In this document: positions 9,435 through 18,511 of the stretch, piece by piece | How the letters are laid out: each line of letters begins with the position of its first letter | Numbering within the stretch: the first letter of the stretch is position 1 | Assembly (NCBI GenBank): GCA_964498125.1 | Contig: CAZCGE010000027.1 | Location: 44,739-108,738 of the forward strand | Direction of reading: 5' to 3' | From: CAMDBL01 sp964498125 | Lineage (GTDB): Bacteria; Pseudomonadota; Alphaproteobacteria; Rhizobiales; Hyphomicrobiaceae | Length of the DNA: 64,000 nucleotides | The notes under the pieces: generated by a model | Told to the model about the DNA's origin: nothing | Databases searched by the model: none | What the model saw: only the letters and a program-made list of their open reading frames with translations | Translations under genes and position numbers: made by a program

Positions 9435-9728
9435 TCATGAGGCGCTGTCTGCTGTGTAGGTGGGATTGCTGAATCGGACTGATTTTATAGTTACATGCGG
9501 ACTCTCATCGACGTACACGACTTGGATGTTTGGCATTCCGTGCGCATACGACCCGACAAACACAAACGATCTCGCTGAGCCGCTCTCGGTGAGAGGATCG
9601 CCTTTGGTCGGGTCACGCGACAACACCCATTCCAACATTTCCCACGCATCGTCAACGCGGTCCCACTTCCTGCGCGCGACTTCGAGTTCTGCCTCGACGA
9701 TACCATCCAAACGAATTGTACGCATCAT
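9435..9728 (-). CDS. Small protein paired with a Panacea antitoxin; candidate toxin
   Basis: 97 aa, no family recognised with certainty. It begins MMRTIRLDGIVEAELEVARRK. The C-terminal half is predicted to be beta-rich (FVFVGSYAHG, IQVVYVDE, VTIKSVRF), which is loosely like a RelE/ParE-type fold. It is translationally coupled to the upstream Panacea-domain gene by a 4-nt ATGA overlap. Panacea (DUF4065) antitoxins are known to pair with very varied small toxins encoded next door, so a toxin role is inferred from context only. Confidence 0.6.
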   Translation of the reverse strand: MMRTIRLDGIVEAELEVARRKWDRVDDAWEMLEWVLSRDPTKGDPLTESGSARSFVFVGSYAHGMPNIQVVYVDESPHVTIKSVRFSNPTYTADSAS

Positions 9729-10264
9729 TTGAGGCCAAGCCGCTCAGTCTCCTTCTTGGCCCAGTCCAACTCTTCGCCGGGCTCAGATTGACGGATGCGC
9801 TTTGCCAGGAAGGCATACAGCGGGAGTTCTTCTCCCATTGCAGCGACTTCCCAACCATAATCGTGAGACAGATTGCTGATCGACGTCGCAGTGTGTTTGT
9901 CTGCTATTGTCGAAACCCACCAGTCAATCAGGCTAAGTTCCTCATTGGTAAAAAGCGATGTGTCTGCCGGCAGAAGTGCGCGATACCGGTTCGCCTTGTA
10001 ATCAAAGATCTGTTCAACAAACGGCTCTATAACACCGTCTCTCTCCAGCTCCTCGCAGATTTCGCGCAGATGCCTGGAGCGAGGCCCGTGCTTATCCCTG
10101 ACGAACTGCTCGCCAACGATCGGCTGACCGTATGCCTCAAACGAACGAGCTTCGGAAAACCACAAAGCCTTGTTCAGCTTCGTGGCTCCGAAACCTTCGA
10201 TGTGGCTCGTCCTCCAAATCACGTAGCGGACCAGCGCCTTGAATTTTTCCCTGTCGAACTGCAT
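9725..10264 (-). CDS. Panacea (DUF4065/SocA-like) domain protein, likely antitoxin
   Basis: 179 aa. The stretch KFKALVRYVIWRT, then GATKLNKALWFSEARSFEAYG and a GP-R-R segment, is typical of the Panacea/DUF4065 fold found in SocA-type antitoxins. The C-terminal part has DYGWEVAAMGEELPLYAFLA. It is the first gene of a two-gene unit with a 4-nt overlap to the small downstream gene. A 15-bp palindrome sits 5 nt upstream of the ATG, with no clear Shine-Dalgarno sequence, so a leaderless or autoregulated transcript is possible. The unit interrupts housekeeping genes, suggesting acquisition. Confidence 0.78.
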   Translation of the reverse strand: MQFDREKFKALVRYVIWRTSHIEGFGATKLNKALWFSEARSFEAYGQPIVGEQFVRDKHGPRSRHLREICEELERDGVIEPFVEQIFDYKANRYRALLPADTSLFTNEELSLIDWWVSTIADKHTATSISNLSHDYGWEVAAMGEELPLYAFLAKRIRQSEPGEELDWAKKETERLGLK

Positions 10265-10269
10265 GAGGT

Positions 10270-10284
10270 GATTCTATCAGAATC
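10270..10284. promoter_or_regulatory. Palindrome upstream of the Panacea pair
   Basis: GATTCT-ATC-AGAATC, an inverted repeat with 6-bp arms immediately upstream of the start at 10264. Read in the gene's direction it contains TAGAAT, a plausible -10 hexamer that would start transcription at or near the ATG. An operator for autoregulation is a reasonable inference. Confidence 0.4.
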
Positions 10285-10447
10285 GCCTTGACTCTCCTAG
10301 CTTCTTCTGCGCCCCACCAGCACGCATATGCACCAAAACACGCCCGCAATTTGCGATCACCGCTCGGCGCTGATATGTGCTGGACAGCCAAGGCATCTGG
10401 GACCACGCGGCTGCCTTGTGTGCAGTCGTCGAGAGGATCGTTGCATC

Positions 10448-11698
10448 GTGCCAGGACGCGCGCACTTCGTCTCCCGGCTCGCCCTTGCGGCGGTCACCGT
10501 TCTGCTGACCCTTTCGCCCCTGCACGCCCAGGACAATTTTCGCGCCTTTCTCGACGCGCTGTGGCCGGATGCGCACAAGCTCGGCGTGACGCGGCCGGTC
10601 TTCGACGCCGCCCTCAAGGACCTGACCCCGGACCTCAACCTGCCCGATCTGATCGTACCGGGCCGGGAGAAAGCCGAGGTCAAGGGGCAAGCTGAATTCA
10701 TCAGGCCACCGCAAGACTACTTGAACGCCGCCACCTTGGCCAAGCTCGCCGCGCAGGGCAGAGCACTGGCGATCAAGCACGCCGACACGCTGAAGCGGAT
10801 CGAGGCGGAGATTGGCGTCGAACGCGCGGCTGTGTTGGCCATCTGGGGCCGCGAGACGGCCTATGGCACCTATAAGCTGCAGCATGACGCCATTCGCGTG
10901 CTGGCGACCCAAGCCTACGTCGGCCGGCGCAAAGAGCAGTTCCGCATTGAACTGCTGGCCGCATTGAAGCTGCTGCAGGACGGAATACCGCGCGAGCTCA
11001 TGCGCTCCTCCTGGGCCGGCGCCATGGGGCTGACCCAGTTCATGCCGACGGAGTTTGCCGCGCACGGCCATGACTTCGACCGCGACGGCAAGATCAACCT
11101 GTTCACCTCGGTGCCAGATGCGCTCGCCTCGGCCGCCCGCCAGCTCAAGGCCAAGGGCTGGGTGACAGGCCTGCCGTGGGGTTTCGAGGTACGCCGAGCG
11201 GCAAAATCCGATTGCGCGCTCGAAGGGCCCGACCAAGGCCGGTCGATCGCGGAGTGGGCCAGGCTCGGCTACAAGCGCACCTTCGGTCGCACGTTTTCAC
11301 CGCGGCACGCCGGCGCCGAAGCCTATCTCATGCAGCCTGCCGGCGCTTATGGCCCAGCCTTTCTCGTCACCGAGAACTTCAAGGTGATCCGCCGCTACAA
11401 TACCGCCGACCTTTATGCGTTGTTCGTCGGCAACCTGGCGGACCGCATCTCCGGCCGCGGCGATTTCGAGACGCGATGGAGCGAAGCGCGGCAACTGCCG
11501 ACCCGCGACATCGAGGAGGTCCAGCGCAAGCTGCAGACCAGCGGATTGCCAATCGAGAAAGTCGACGGGAAAATCGGCAGCGCGACGCGCGCCCAGATCG
11601 GCGCCTACCAGCACCGGCTTGGCCTGAAACCGGACTGTTGGCCGACCGAGGCGCTGCTGCGGCAGATGCGTGGTCCTCACCAACAACCAGCACGGTAG
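10448..11698 (+). CDS. Lytic murein transglycosylase, MltB-like, copy 1
   Basis: Cleaves the glycan strand of peptidoglycan in the periplasm, forming 1,6-anhydro ends. Read from GTG at 10448 (416 aa) it has a signal peptide (LALAAVTVLLTLSPLHAQ). The SLT_2 domain carries WGRETAYG at residues 133-140, with Glu136 as catalytic acid, then SSWAGAMGLTQFMPTEF. The C-terminus is a peptidoglycan-binding domain (VDGKIGSATRAQIGAYQ). The frame is open upstream, but the signal peptide fixes the approximate start. A second copy follows directly. Confidence 0.88.
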   Translation: MPGRAHFVSRLALAAVTVLLTLSPLHAQDNFRAFLDALWPDAHKLGVTRPVFDAALKDLTPDLNLPDLIVPGREKAEVKGQAEFIRPPQDYLNAATLAKLAAQGRALAIKHADTLKRIEAEIGVERAAVLAIWGRETAYGTYKLQHDAIRVLATQAYVGRRKEQFRIELLAALKLLQDGIPRELMRSSWAGAMGLTQFMPTEFAAHGHDFDRDGKINLFTSVPDALASAARQLKAKGWVTGLPWGFEVRRAAKSDCALEGPDQGRSIAEWARLGYKRTFGRTFSPRHAGAEAYLMQPAGAYGPAFLVTENFKVIRRYNTADLYALFVGNLADRISGRGDFETRWSEARQLPTRDIEEVQRKLQTSGLPIEKVDGKIGSATRAQIGAYQHRLGLKPDCWPTEALLRQMRGPHQQPAR

Positions 11699-11708
11699 TC
11701 TGTCGGCC

Positions 11709-12953
11709 ATGCTGATATCCTGCACCTTCCGGCCTCTCCTGATCTCTCTGAGCGCAATCCTTCTGGCGGCATTCGCCTGCGCCTGCGGCTCGGCCCACGC
11801 CCAGGCAACCGCGGCATCCGAGCTGCCGTTTGCCGAGTTCATCGCCGGGGTGCGCGCTGAAGCCCTCGGCAAGGGCGTCGCGGCCGGGTCCCTGGATGCG
11901 GCGCTGACCGGACTGGTTGCCGATCCCAAGGTGCTGGAGCTGATCAACCGGCAGCCCGAGCACGATCGCACCGCCGGCGCGTACGTCACCCATCTGCTTT
12001 CCGCCGACCGCATTGCCGCCGGTCGCGCCAAGCTGGCCGAGCACGCCGCCATCTTCGCCAGCATCGAAGCCCGATTTGGTGTCGATCGCCGCGTCCTGAC
12101 CGCCATCTGGGGCATCGAAACCAATTACGGCACGACCATGGGCGACCGCCCAATCGTGCAGTCCCTGGCGACGCTGGCACATGGCGATTCGCGCCGGCCG
12201 CTATTCTGGCGCGCCGAGCTGTTAGCTGTCCTGCGCATCCTGCAGCAAGGCGATGCCTCGCCCGGTCGCTTGACGGGATCGTGGGCCGGCGCCATGGGCC
12301 ACATGCAGTTCATGCCGACCACCTTCCTGCGGCATGCCGTGGATTTCGATCAGGACGGCCGCCGCGACATGTGGGGATCGATCGGCGACGCCATGGGCTC
12401 GGCGGCGAGTTATCTCCATGCCTCGGGATGGAGCAGGGACCTGCCCTGGGGCTTTCCGGTGCTGCTGCCAACTGGATTCGACTACGGCTTGTCCGCGCCC
12501 GGCCAAGGCAAGCGGGCGCCGGCCTGGCAAGCCCTCGGCGTCGCCATCGTGCCCGGGCAATCCTGGCCGGCCACGGCTGGCGAGCTTGCGCTGCTGCTGC
12601 CGGCCGGCGCCTCGGGTCCCGCATTCCTGGTCACGGCGAATTTCCGCGCCATCCTGCGCTACAACGCCTCGACGGCCTACGCGCTGGCCGTCGGCCTGCT
12701 CGCCGACGCTCTTGCCACACAAGACCCACCGCCGATCGCCTGGCCCGACGGCGACCGTGCCCTGACGCGCGCCGAGCGCGAGGACCTGCAGCGGCTGCTG
12801 ACCTCGCTCGGTTTCGACACGGGCGGCATCGACGGCCTGATCGGCAATCAGACGCGCACCGCGATCCGCGCCTGGCAGCGCGCCAAGACGCTGCCCGAGG
12901 ATGGCCACCCGAGCGCGGATGTGCTCGAGCGATTGCGCATGCCACGCAACTGA
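11709..12953 (+). CDS. Lytic murein transglycosylase, MltB-like, copy 2
   Basis: Paralogue of the preceding gene with the same architecture: signal peptide (residues 1-32, ending AHAQ), SLT_2 domain with WGIETNYG at 134-141 (catalytic Glu137) and GSWAGAMGHMQFMPTTF, and a C-terminal peptidoglycan-binding domain (IDGLIGNQTRTAIRAWQ). ATG at 11709 is chosen over an in-frame ATG at 11670, which lies inside the end of copy 1. The two proteins have clearly diverged, so the duplication is old. 414 aa. Confidence 0.88.
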   Translation: MLISCTFRPLLISLSAILLAAFACACGSAHAQATAASELPFAEFIAGVRAEALGKGVAAGSLDAALTGLVADPKVLELINRQPEHDRTAGAYVTHLLSADRIAAGRAKLAEHAAIFASIEARFGVDRRVLTAIWGIETNYGTTMGDRPIVQSLATLAHGDSRRPLFWRAELLAVLRILQQGDASPGRLTGSWAGAMGHMQFMPTTFLRHAVDFDQDGRRDMWGSIGDAMGSAASYLHASGWSRDLPWGFPVLLPTGFDYGLSAPGQGKRAPAWQALGVAIVPGQSWPATAGELALLLPAGASGPAFLVTANFRAILRYNASTAYALAVGLLADALATQDPPPIAWPDGDRALTRAEREDLQRLLTSLGFDTGGIDGLIGNQTRTAIRAWQRAKTLPEDGHPSADVLERLRMPRN

Positions 12954-13025
12954 AGCGTTTCGCACGGCCGATGTCCGCGCCACCCTCGATGATTACTGGA
13001 CATCGCGGGGCGGACAAGGACCGGA

Positions 13026-13565
13026 TCACACGCTCACGCTTTGGTATCCCTTCCAACCCGCCATCCGACCGGCGAAAAACAGCCCGAATGGGAGAAGCAC
13101 CAGACCGCAGCCCATCAGAAAGGCATAGAACGGTGTCGCCCACGGGTCCGCCGGCTCGAGAACCGCCTTTGCCGGGGCGGCCGGCGAATAATACACAAGT
13201 GCCTTGGCGCCGACCGGATATCGGGCAGCGATGTCCTGACTTTGCGTCTCCCTGCCGCCCAAGGTCAGACGCTCTTTTCCAAACTCCGTTATTCGAAACA
13301 GCTCCCCGGTATCGTCGAAAGTCCCCCGAATATCGGCATGCCAGCGTTTATGACTGATGCCCCTGATGCTCCGAGAACCGTTTGATTGCTGGTAGCTCCA
13401 CGAAGGGCGCGAATGGGTGATCGTTCCTTCTCGGGTCGGCCACTCGAGGACGTTCGCCATGTGAGCGATCTCGAACGGAAGGGCGATGACGAGCAGCAAA
13501 CCGACAAGAAAACCGGCCAATATGGCAAATCCGGCGATCCACTCGATGATGACTCTCGGCTTCAT
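13026..13565 (-). CDS. DUF3592 domain membrane protein
   Basis: 179 aa. Two transmembrane segments, residues 10-32 and about 148-168, flank a soluble region. ARYPVGAKALVYYSPAAPAKAVLEP is the conserved core of DUF3592. Function of the family is unknown; it is probably an inner-membrane protein with the middle part outside the cytoplasm. It converges on the transglycosylase genes. Confidence 0.75.
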   Translation of the reverse strand: MKPRVIIEWIAGFAILAGFLVGLLLVIALPFEIAHMANVLEWPTREGTITHSRPSWSYQQSNGSRSIRGISHKRWHADIRGTFDDTGELFRITEFGKERLTLGGRETQSQDIAARYPVGAKALVYYSPAAPAKAVLEPADPWATPFYAFLMGCGLVLLPFGLFFAGRMAGWKGYQSVSV

Positions 13566-13855
13566 GGGGCTGTCTCTCGGCTCCGCCGCGCCTGAATGGA
13601 AGACCTGGATGGGTTCCGCCCGATGGCCCTCGTCGTGTCAGCCTACAATGGAATTGTGAATTCCCGGTGAGTGCTCACTCATGCCCGGAGGACGTTACAG
13701 TCGCCTTTGGCTCTTCCGAACTGATAACCCGACGGCCCTCGCCTCCCCCTCCATGCGAAGGGATACAAAGGACGTCGCCGACATCGTCCGGCTTGCCGTG
13801 ATCGCGTTCACGCCTATAGTGCCGCCGGTTTGAACCCGGCACCAAGGACCCCACC

Positions 13856-14854
13856 ATGACCGACACCCGCCACGACGTCGTCGCCATCGGCAATGCCATC
13901 GTCGACGTCATCGGCCGCTGCGACGATGCGTTCCTCGCCCGGCATGGCCTCGGCAAGGGCGGCATGCGCCTGGTCGATGCCAGCGGCATGAAGGCGCTAT
14001 ACGACAGCATGGGACCGGCGGTGGAAATATCGGGTGGCTCGGCCGCCAACACGATGGTCGGTGTCGCCTCGTTCGGCGGGCGCGCCGCTTTCATCGGCAA
14101 GGTGGCCGACGACGACCTCGGCCGCATTTTCCGGCACGACATCCGCGCCGCCGGCGTGACCTACGATACGCCGCCGGCGAAGGGTGGCCAGCCTACCGCC
14201 CGCTCGCTGATCCTCGTCACGCCCGACGGCGAGCGCACCATGAATACGTTTCTCGGCATCAGCCCCGAGCTCGACCAGGGCGAGGTCGCCCCCGACCTCA
14301 TCATGGGCGCGCGGATCACCTACCTCGAAGGCTATCTATTCGACCGCGCCGAGGCCAAGGCCGCCTTCCGCCAGGCCGCTGGCATCGCCGCCGCCGCCGG
14401 CCGTCAGGTGGCGCTGACGCTGTCCGACGCTTTCTGCGTTGATCGCCACCGCGACGAGTTCCTGGCGCTGATCCGCTCGGGCGTCGACATTCTGTTCGCC
14501 AACGAGAGCGAGATCACCTCGCTATACCAGACCAAATCCTTCGACGACGCGGCTCGGCAGGCGGCCAAGGACACCAGGCTCGCCGTGCTGACGCGCAGTG
14601 CCAAGGGTTCCGTCATCCTATCCGCGGGCAATGAAGTGCGTGTACCCGCTGTTCCAGTCGCCAAGGTCGTGGACACCACGGGCGCTGGTGATCTGTATGC
14701 CGCCGGTTTCCTCCACGGCCTAGCCAGCGGCCGCGACCTGGCGACCTGCGGGGGTCTCGGCGGTCTTGCCGCCGCGGAGATCATTTCTCATGTCGGCGCC
14801 CGTCCCGAATCGCCGCTGCAGCGATTGGCGAAAGACAAGGGCCTGATCGGCTGA
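13856..14854 (+). CDS. PfkB/ribokinase-family carbohydrate or nucleoside kinase
   Basis: ATP-dependent kinase of the ribokinase superfamily, 332 aa. The N-terminus has VVAIGNAIVDVIGR and SGGSAANTMVG; the C-terminal signature DTTGAGDLYAAGF is at residues 273-285, with Asp279 as catalytic base. Family members with this architecture are often annotated as adenosine kinase in alphaproteobacteria, but the substrate cannot be decided here. It is transcribed alone, about 290 nt from the divergent DUF3592 gene. Confidence 0.88.
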   Translation: MTDTRHDVVAIGNAIVDVIGRCDDAFLARHGLGKGGMRLVDASGMKALYDSMGPAVEISGGSAANTMVGVASFGGRAAFIGKVADDDLGRIFRHDIRAAGVTYDTPPAKGGQPTARSLILVTPDGERTMNTFLGISPELDQGEVAPDLIMGARITYLEGYLFDRAEAKAAFRQAAGIAAAAGRQVALTLSDAFCVDRHRDEFLALIRSGVDILFANESEITSLYQTKSFDDAARQAAKDTRLAVLTRSAKGSVILSAGNEVRVPAVPVAKVVDTTGAGDLYAAGFLHGLASGRDLATCGGLGGLAAAEIISHVGARPESPLQRLAKDKGLIG

Positions 14855-15043
14855 AGCCAAGCCCCGCTGTTGCCGCTCTTGGCTGCAGTCCGCGAACATC
14901 CCCACGAATTGTCGTATGATGTTTCCGCAACACTTTCCGTGCGTTGCCATAACAACCTCTTCCATTTTCTATTCTTTTCCCTGGTAAAGATAGTTGGTCT
15001 ACGGCATGAACGATTCATGTTCGATTCGCTGCAAGGTTCAAAC

Positions 15044-15595
15044 ATGCAATACAATGCAAACGCGCACCGCGGCCGGCCGGTTGGCAGCGGCATTGACGAT
15101 CGTGACCGTCTCAACGATCTGGTCGCTATCATGGCCGCCAATCCCGGTATGAAGGCGACATCGGCTATCAGGAAGCTGGGCGTCACCAATCCTTCCATGG
15201 TCAGGCGCCTGCGTGACAAACTCAAGGCTGAGCAAAACGACGCCAGCAGCGCACCGCCAGCTCCTTCACCGGAACCCGCCCGCCCGCACCATCACACGGC
15301 GGCGGCTGACAGTGCCCATCAGTTCAAGATCAGCGAGGCTGTGCCCCCTCGCACCCGTACTCTGCGTCACGATCCACCGCCAACGTTGGAAAGCCAGAAG
15401 TTGGACCAACCGTTGATCGGGTTGATCGAGCTTTCTATCGGCACATGGACTGCCGCGCTCGCTGCGCAGCAAGCCATGATCAGTATGATGTTCAAGTCTC
15501 CTGCCATCCGGGCAGTGATCCATCAACACATCACCGTCAGCGAGGCGGCGATGACGTTTCTGCGGGTGCCGGCTTCCCCACGCTGGGCCACCTGA
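15044..15595 (+). CDS. Unrecognised protein with N-terminal HTH-like region
   Basis: No named family recognised. From ATG at 15044 (183 aa; AAGG about 7 nt upstream) the N-terminus is basic, with GRPVGSGIDDRDRL, and is followed by a helix-turn-helix-like stretch (MKATSAIRKLGVTNPSMVRRLRDKLK). The middle is Pro-rich and low in complexity. The C-terminus is a hydrophobic amphipathic helix (TWTAALAAQQAMISMMF) that recalls phasin-like proteins. An in-frame ATG at 15017 is an alternative start. It ends just before a strong terminator, so it is very probably expressed. Confidence 0.65.
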   Translation: MQYNANAHRGRPVGSGIDDRDRLNDLVAIMAANPGMKATSAIRKLGVTNPSMVRRLRDKLKAEQNDASSAPPAPSPEPARPHHHTAAADSAHQFKISEAVPPRTRTLRHDPPPTLESQKLDQPLIGLIELSIGTWTAALAAQQAMISMMFKSPAIRAVIHQHITVSEAAMTFLRVPASPRWAT

Positions 15596-15620
15596 TTTCT
15601 TCTCCAAAGCACACGACCTG

Positions 15621-15650
15621 AAAGGCCGTCGGCGTTCGACGGCCTTTTTT
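15621..15650 (+). terminator. Intrinsic terminator
   Basis: Perfect 11-bp stem: AAAGGCCGTCG at 15621-15631 pairs with CGACGGCCTTT at 15637-15647 around a 5-nt loop, running into a T-tract. It ends the preceding plus-strand gene. The A-run before the stem makes partial bidirectional action on fmt possible. Confidence 0.92.
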
Positions 15651-15701
15651 TGTACGCTCCGACCATATCGCGGGGCTGGCAACACCGCGCGTTGGCTGGC
15701 A

Positions 15702-16634
15702 TCACTGCAACGCCATGCCTTGCCGCAGGGAAAATCCGCGCAGCAAGGTTTCGGCGGTCATCGGCTTCTTGCCCGCCCGTTGCAGCTCCGTGAGCCGCAC
15801 GGCGCCAGAGCCGCAGGCAACGGTCAACGCATCATCGAGCAAGACGCCAGGTGGCCCGGAGCCATCGGCCTGCGCCGCGCGCAAGACCTTGACCCGCTCG
15901 CGCCTGCCTTCGATGGTCACGTCGAACCAGGCGCCGGGAAATGGCGACAGCCCGCGAATCAGACGATGCACAACGGCTGCCGACTTGGCGAAATCGATGC
16001 GCGCCTCGGCCTTGTCGATCTTGCCGGCGTAGGTGATGCCCTCGGCAGGTTGCGGCTGTTCCCGCAGCGAACCGCGGGCGAGTGCGGCGAGCGCGCGCAC
16101 GAGCAGACTGGCGCCCAAGACCGACAGTCGGTCATGCAACTGGCCAGCTGTTTCATCGGCGCCAATGGATACCGGCTCGGCAAGGCAGATTGGCCCAGTA
16201 TCCAACCCCTCCTCCATGCGCATGACCATCACCGCCGTCGCTGGATCGCCGGCCATGATGGCGCGTTGGATGGGCGCGGCGCCGCGCCAGCGGGGCAAAG
16301 CCGAAGCGTGCACATTGAGGCAGCCGAGCCTCGGCGCCAGCAGGATTGACTTTGGCAGAATCAGCCCGTAGGCGACAACGACGGCGACATCGGCCTGAAG
16401 CGCCAGAAAGCGCTGCTGTTCTGCTTCCGGCTTCAACGACTGGGGATGTACCACCGGAATTCCCGAGCTGGCGGCAAAGCGCTGCACCGGCGACGGCATC
16501 TCGGCCATGCCGCGGCCGGACGGACGGGGTGGCTGCGTATAGACTGTGACAACCTCATGCCCCGCGCCCAGGATTTCCGCCAGCGTCGGCACCGAGAAAT
16601 CGGGCGTGCCCATGAAGACGACGCGCAGCGTCAT
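15702..16634 (-). CDS. fmt: Methionyl-tRNA formyltransferase
   Basis: Formylates the initiator Met-tRNA using 10-formyl-tetrahydrofolate. 310 aa, normal length. The N-terminal Rossmann-like domain has VVFMGTPDFSVPTL; the catalytic region has NVHASALPRWRGAAPIQRAI with the conserved Asn-x-His and downstream D145-region (EEGLDTGPI). A C-terminal OB-like domain follows. def lies 282 nt upstream on the same strand, separated by a repeat and a palindrome rather than overlapping as in many bacteria. Confidence 0.95.
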   Translation of the reverse strand: MTLRVVFMGTPDFSVPTLAEILGAGHEVVTVYTQPPRPSGRGMAEMPSPVQRFAASSGIPVVHPQSLKPEAEQQRFLALQADVAVVVAYGLILPKSILLAPRLGCLNVHASALPRWRGAAPIQRAIMAGDPATAVMVMRMEEGLDTGPICLAEPVSIGADETAGQLHDRLSVLGASLLVRALAALARGSLREQPQPAEGITYAGKIDKAEARIDFAKSAAVVHRLIRGLSPFPGAWFDVTIEGRRERVKVLRAAQADGSGPPGVLLDDALTVACGSGAVRLTELQRAGKKPMTAETLLRGFSLRQGMALQ

Positions 16635-16651
16635 GGTGCGAGCCCCTTGCC

Positions 16652-16715
16652 GGGGTCAGACCCCTCAAACGACAGGTCGCAGCTTATGCCCCGCTCACCA
16701 GTGCGAGGGGTCTGA
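16652..16715. repeat. GGGGTCAGACCC-family palindromic element
   Basis: GGGGTCAGACCCCTC at 16652-16666 and GAGGGGTCTGA at 16705-16715 form 11-bp inverted arms (TCAGACCCCTC/GAGGGGTCTGA). Further copies of the core occur at 46531 and 60169. It fills most of the fmt-def gap. The layout resembles REP-type elements. Confidence 0.75.
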
Positions 16716-16792
16716 AACGAAAGAAACGCGCCAACACCTCGGTGCCAGGCAAACTTCCCAGGTCCATCCATGCACATTCCTCTGTTTTTTGT

Positions 16793-16814
16793 ATGTAACG
16801 TTATAACGTTGCAT
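16793..16814. promoter_or_regulatory. AT-rich palindrome upstream of fmt, downstream of def
   Basis: AACGTTATAACGTT at 16797-16810 is a perfect 14-bp palindrome; three further base pairs match after one mismatch on each side. Such symmetry at an AT-rich spot suggests a regulator-binding site, possibly serving fmt. No regulator is identified. Confidence 0.35.
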
Positions 16815-16916
16815 CGCGGAAGGCAGGGGCTGCAATTGCATTGGCGGGCGACTGTTTTCGTCATCGAGGGTCAGCGCAGCTGGTATTCAGCCGACCCCGT
16901 CTCCCATCCCATCCCA

Positions 16917-17429
16917 TCAGTCCAGGTCCTTGGCTTGCTTCTTGAAGCGGCGCACGATGATATCGCGCTTCAATCGCGACAGAAAATCGATGATCAGCTT
17001 GCCGTTGAGGTGATCGATCTCATGCAGAATGACGGTCGCCAGCAAGTCGTCCGCCTGCAGGGTCTGCACCTGGCCTTGGCGATCGAGAAAGCGTACCTCC
17101 GCCAAGGTTGGCCGCTCGATATCGACATGCACGTCGGGGATCGACAGGCAACCCTCCTCGTAGCTGCGCTTTTGCGGACCGAGCACGAGAATCTCGGGAT
17201 TGATCAGCGTCATCGGCTTGTCCGGCTTTTTCTCGCGCGAAGCATCCAGAACCACGATGCGCTTGGGCACACCAATCTGGATGGCCGCAAGACCCACTCC
17301 GGGCGCCGCGTACATGGTCTCCAGCATATCATCGACCAGGCGCTGGACCTCCGCGTCGATTGTCTCGACGGGCTGTGAAACTTGGCGCAACCGCGGATCG
17401 GGCAGCTTGATGATGGGTCTGATGGACAT
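16917..17429 (-). CDS. def: Peptide deformylase
   Basis: Metalloenzyme removing the N-formyl group from new proteins. 170 aa. All three motifs are intact: GVGLAA at residues 44-49, EGCLSIP with metal ligand Cys94, and HEIDH at 136-140 with ligands His136 and His140 and catalytic Glu137. It is upstream of fmt and works with it on the formyl-Met cycle. Confidence 0.96.
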   Translation of the reverse strand: MSIRPIIKLPDPRLRQVSQPVETIDAEVQRLVDDMLETMYAAPGVGLAAIQIGVPKRIVVLDASREKKPDKPMTLINPEILVLGPQKRSYEEGCLSIPDVHVDIERPTLAEVRFLDRQGQVQTLQADDLLATVILHEIDHLNGKLIIDFLSRLKRDIIVRRFKKQAKDLD

Positions 17430-17506
17430 GATGGCTCAGATAGCGAGGCGCGATGATCCGGTCAATTCCGGCACGGATAGACGGCGATGCCTCACCTTGG
17501 CCCCTT

Positions 17507-18511
17507 TCACAGCTTTCTCAGCGCCACACTCTCGACCCGATGCGTGTCACCCTTGCGCAGGATCAGACGCGAGCGCTGGCGTGTCGGCAGGATGTTGTCC
17601 TCGAGATTGCGCAGATTGATGGTTTGCCAGATGTCGAGGGCGCGCGCCTGCGCTTCCTCGGGCGTAAGGCTGGCATAGCGATGGAAATAGGCGCCCGGAT
17701 CGCGAAAGGCCGTGTTCCGCAACCGCATGAAGCGCGCCACGTACCAACGCTCGATTACGTCCTCGTCGGCGTCGATATAGATCGAGAAGTCGAAGAAATC
17801 CGAAACGAACGGGATCGCCATCCCGTCACGCGGCAACCGGGCCGGCTGCAGCACGTTGAGGCCTTCGACGATCAGGATATCCGGCCGCTCGACGACGACC
17901 GTCTGTCCCGGCAGGATATCGTAGTGGAAATGTGAGTAGATCGGCGCTTCAGACCGCTCGCGGCCCGATTTCACATCGCCGAGGAAATTGAGCAGCCGCG
18001 CCGTGTCGAAGCTCTCGGGAAACCCTTTCCGGTTCATCAATCCGCGCCGCTCGAGCTCGTGGTTGGAAAAGAGAAACCCATCGGTGGTCACCAGGTCGAC
18101 CTGGGGGTGATCAGGCCAGCGCGCCAGCAGCGCCTTCAACACACGCGCCGTCGTGCTCTTGCCGACGGCCACGGAGCCGGCGACGCCGATGATGAACGGA
18201 ACTTTCCCCGTCTTGCGGCCGAGAAACTTGGCGGTAACCGCATGCAGCTCCTGGGCGGCCGCCACATACAGATTGAGCAGCCGCGACATCGGCAGGAAGA
18301 TCTCGACGATGTCCTCCATCGACAGCTCTTCGATGATGCCCGATAGCTGCTCCAGGTCGCGCGGCACCAGCGTCATCGGCGTGTCTTCGCGCAGCTTGGC
18401 CCACTGCTCGCGGCTGAACGTCTGATAGGGCGAGAACTGCAGGGCGGTCGATGCGCTATCGAAATCCGCTGCTGCGTCCTTTTCTGGTCGAACAGCGATG
18501 GGATTGCTCAT
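17507..18511 (-). CDS. coaA: Type I pantothenate kinase
   Basis: Phosphorylates pantothenate in the first step of coenzyme A synthesis. 334 aa. The P-loop GVAGSVAVGKST is at residues 109-120, followed by VTTDGFLF, the YSHFHYDI region and ILIVEGLNVLQ, all typical of bacterial CoaA. Its ATG overlaps the hisE stop by 4 nt, so the two are translationally coupled. Confidence 0.95.
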   Translation of the reverse strand: MSNPIAVRPEKDAAADFDSASTALQFSPYQTFSREQWAKLREDTPMTLVPRDLEQLSGIIEELSMEDIVEIFLPMSRLLNLYVAAAQELHAVTAKFLGRKTGKVPFIIGVAGSVAVGKSTTARVLKALLARWPDHPQVDLVTTDGFLFSNHELERRGLMNRKGFPESFDTARLLNFLGDVKSGRERSEAPIYSHFHYDILPGQTVVVERPDILIVEGLNVLQPARLPRDGMAIPFVSDFFDFSIYIDADEDVIERWYVARFMRLRNTAFRDPGAYFHRYASLTPEEAQARALDIWQTINLRNLEDNILPTRQRSRLILRKGDTHRVESVALRKL

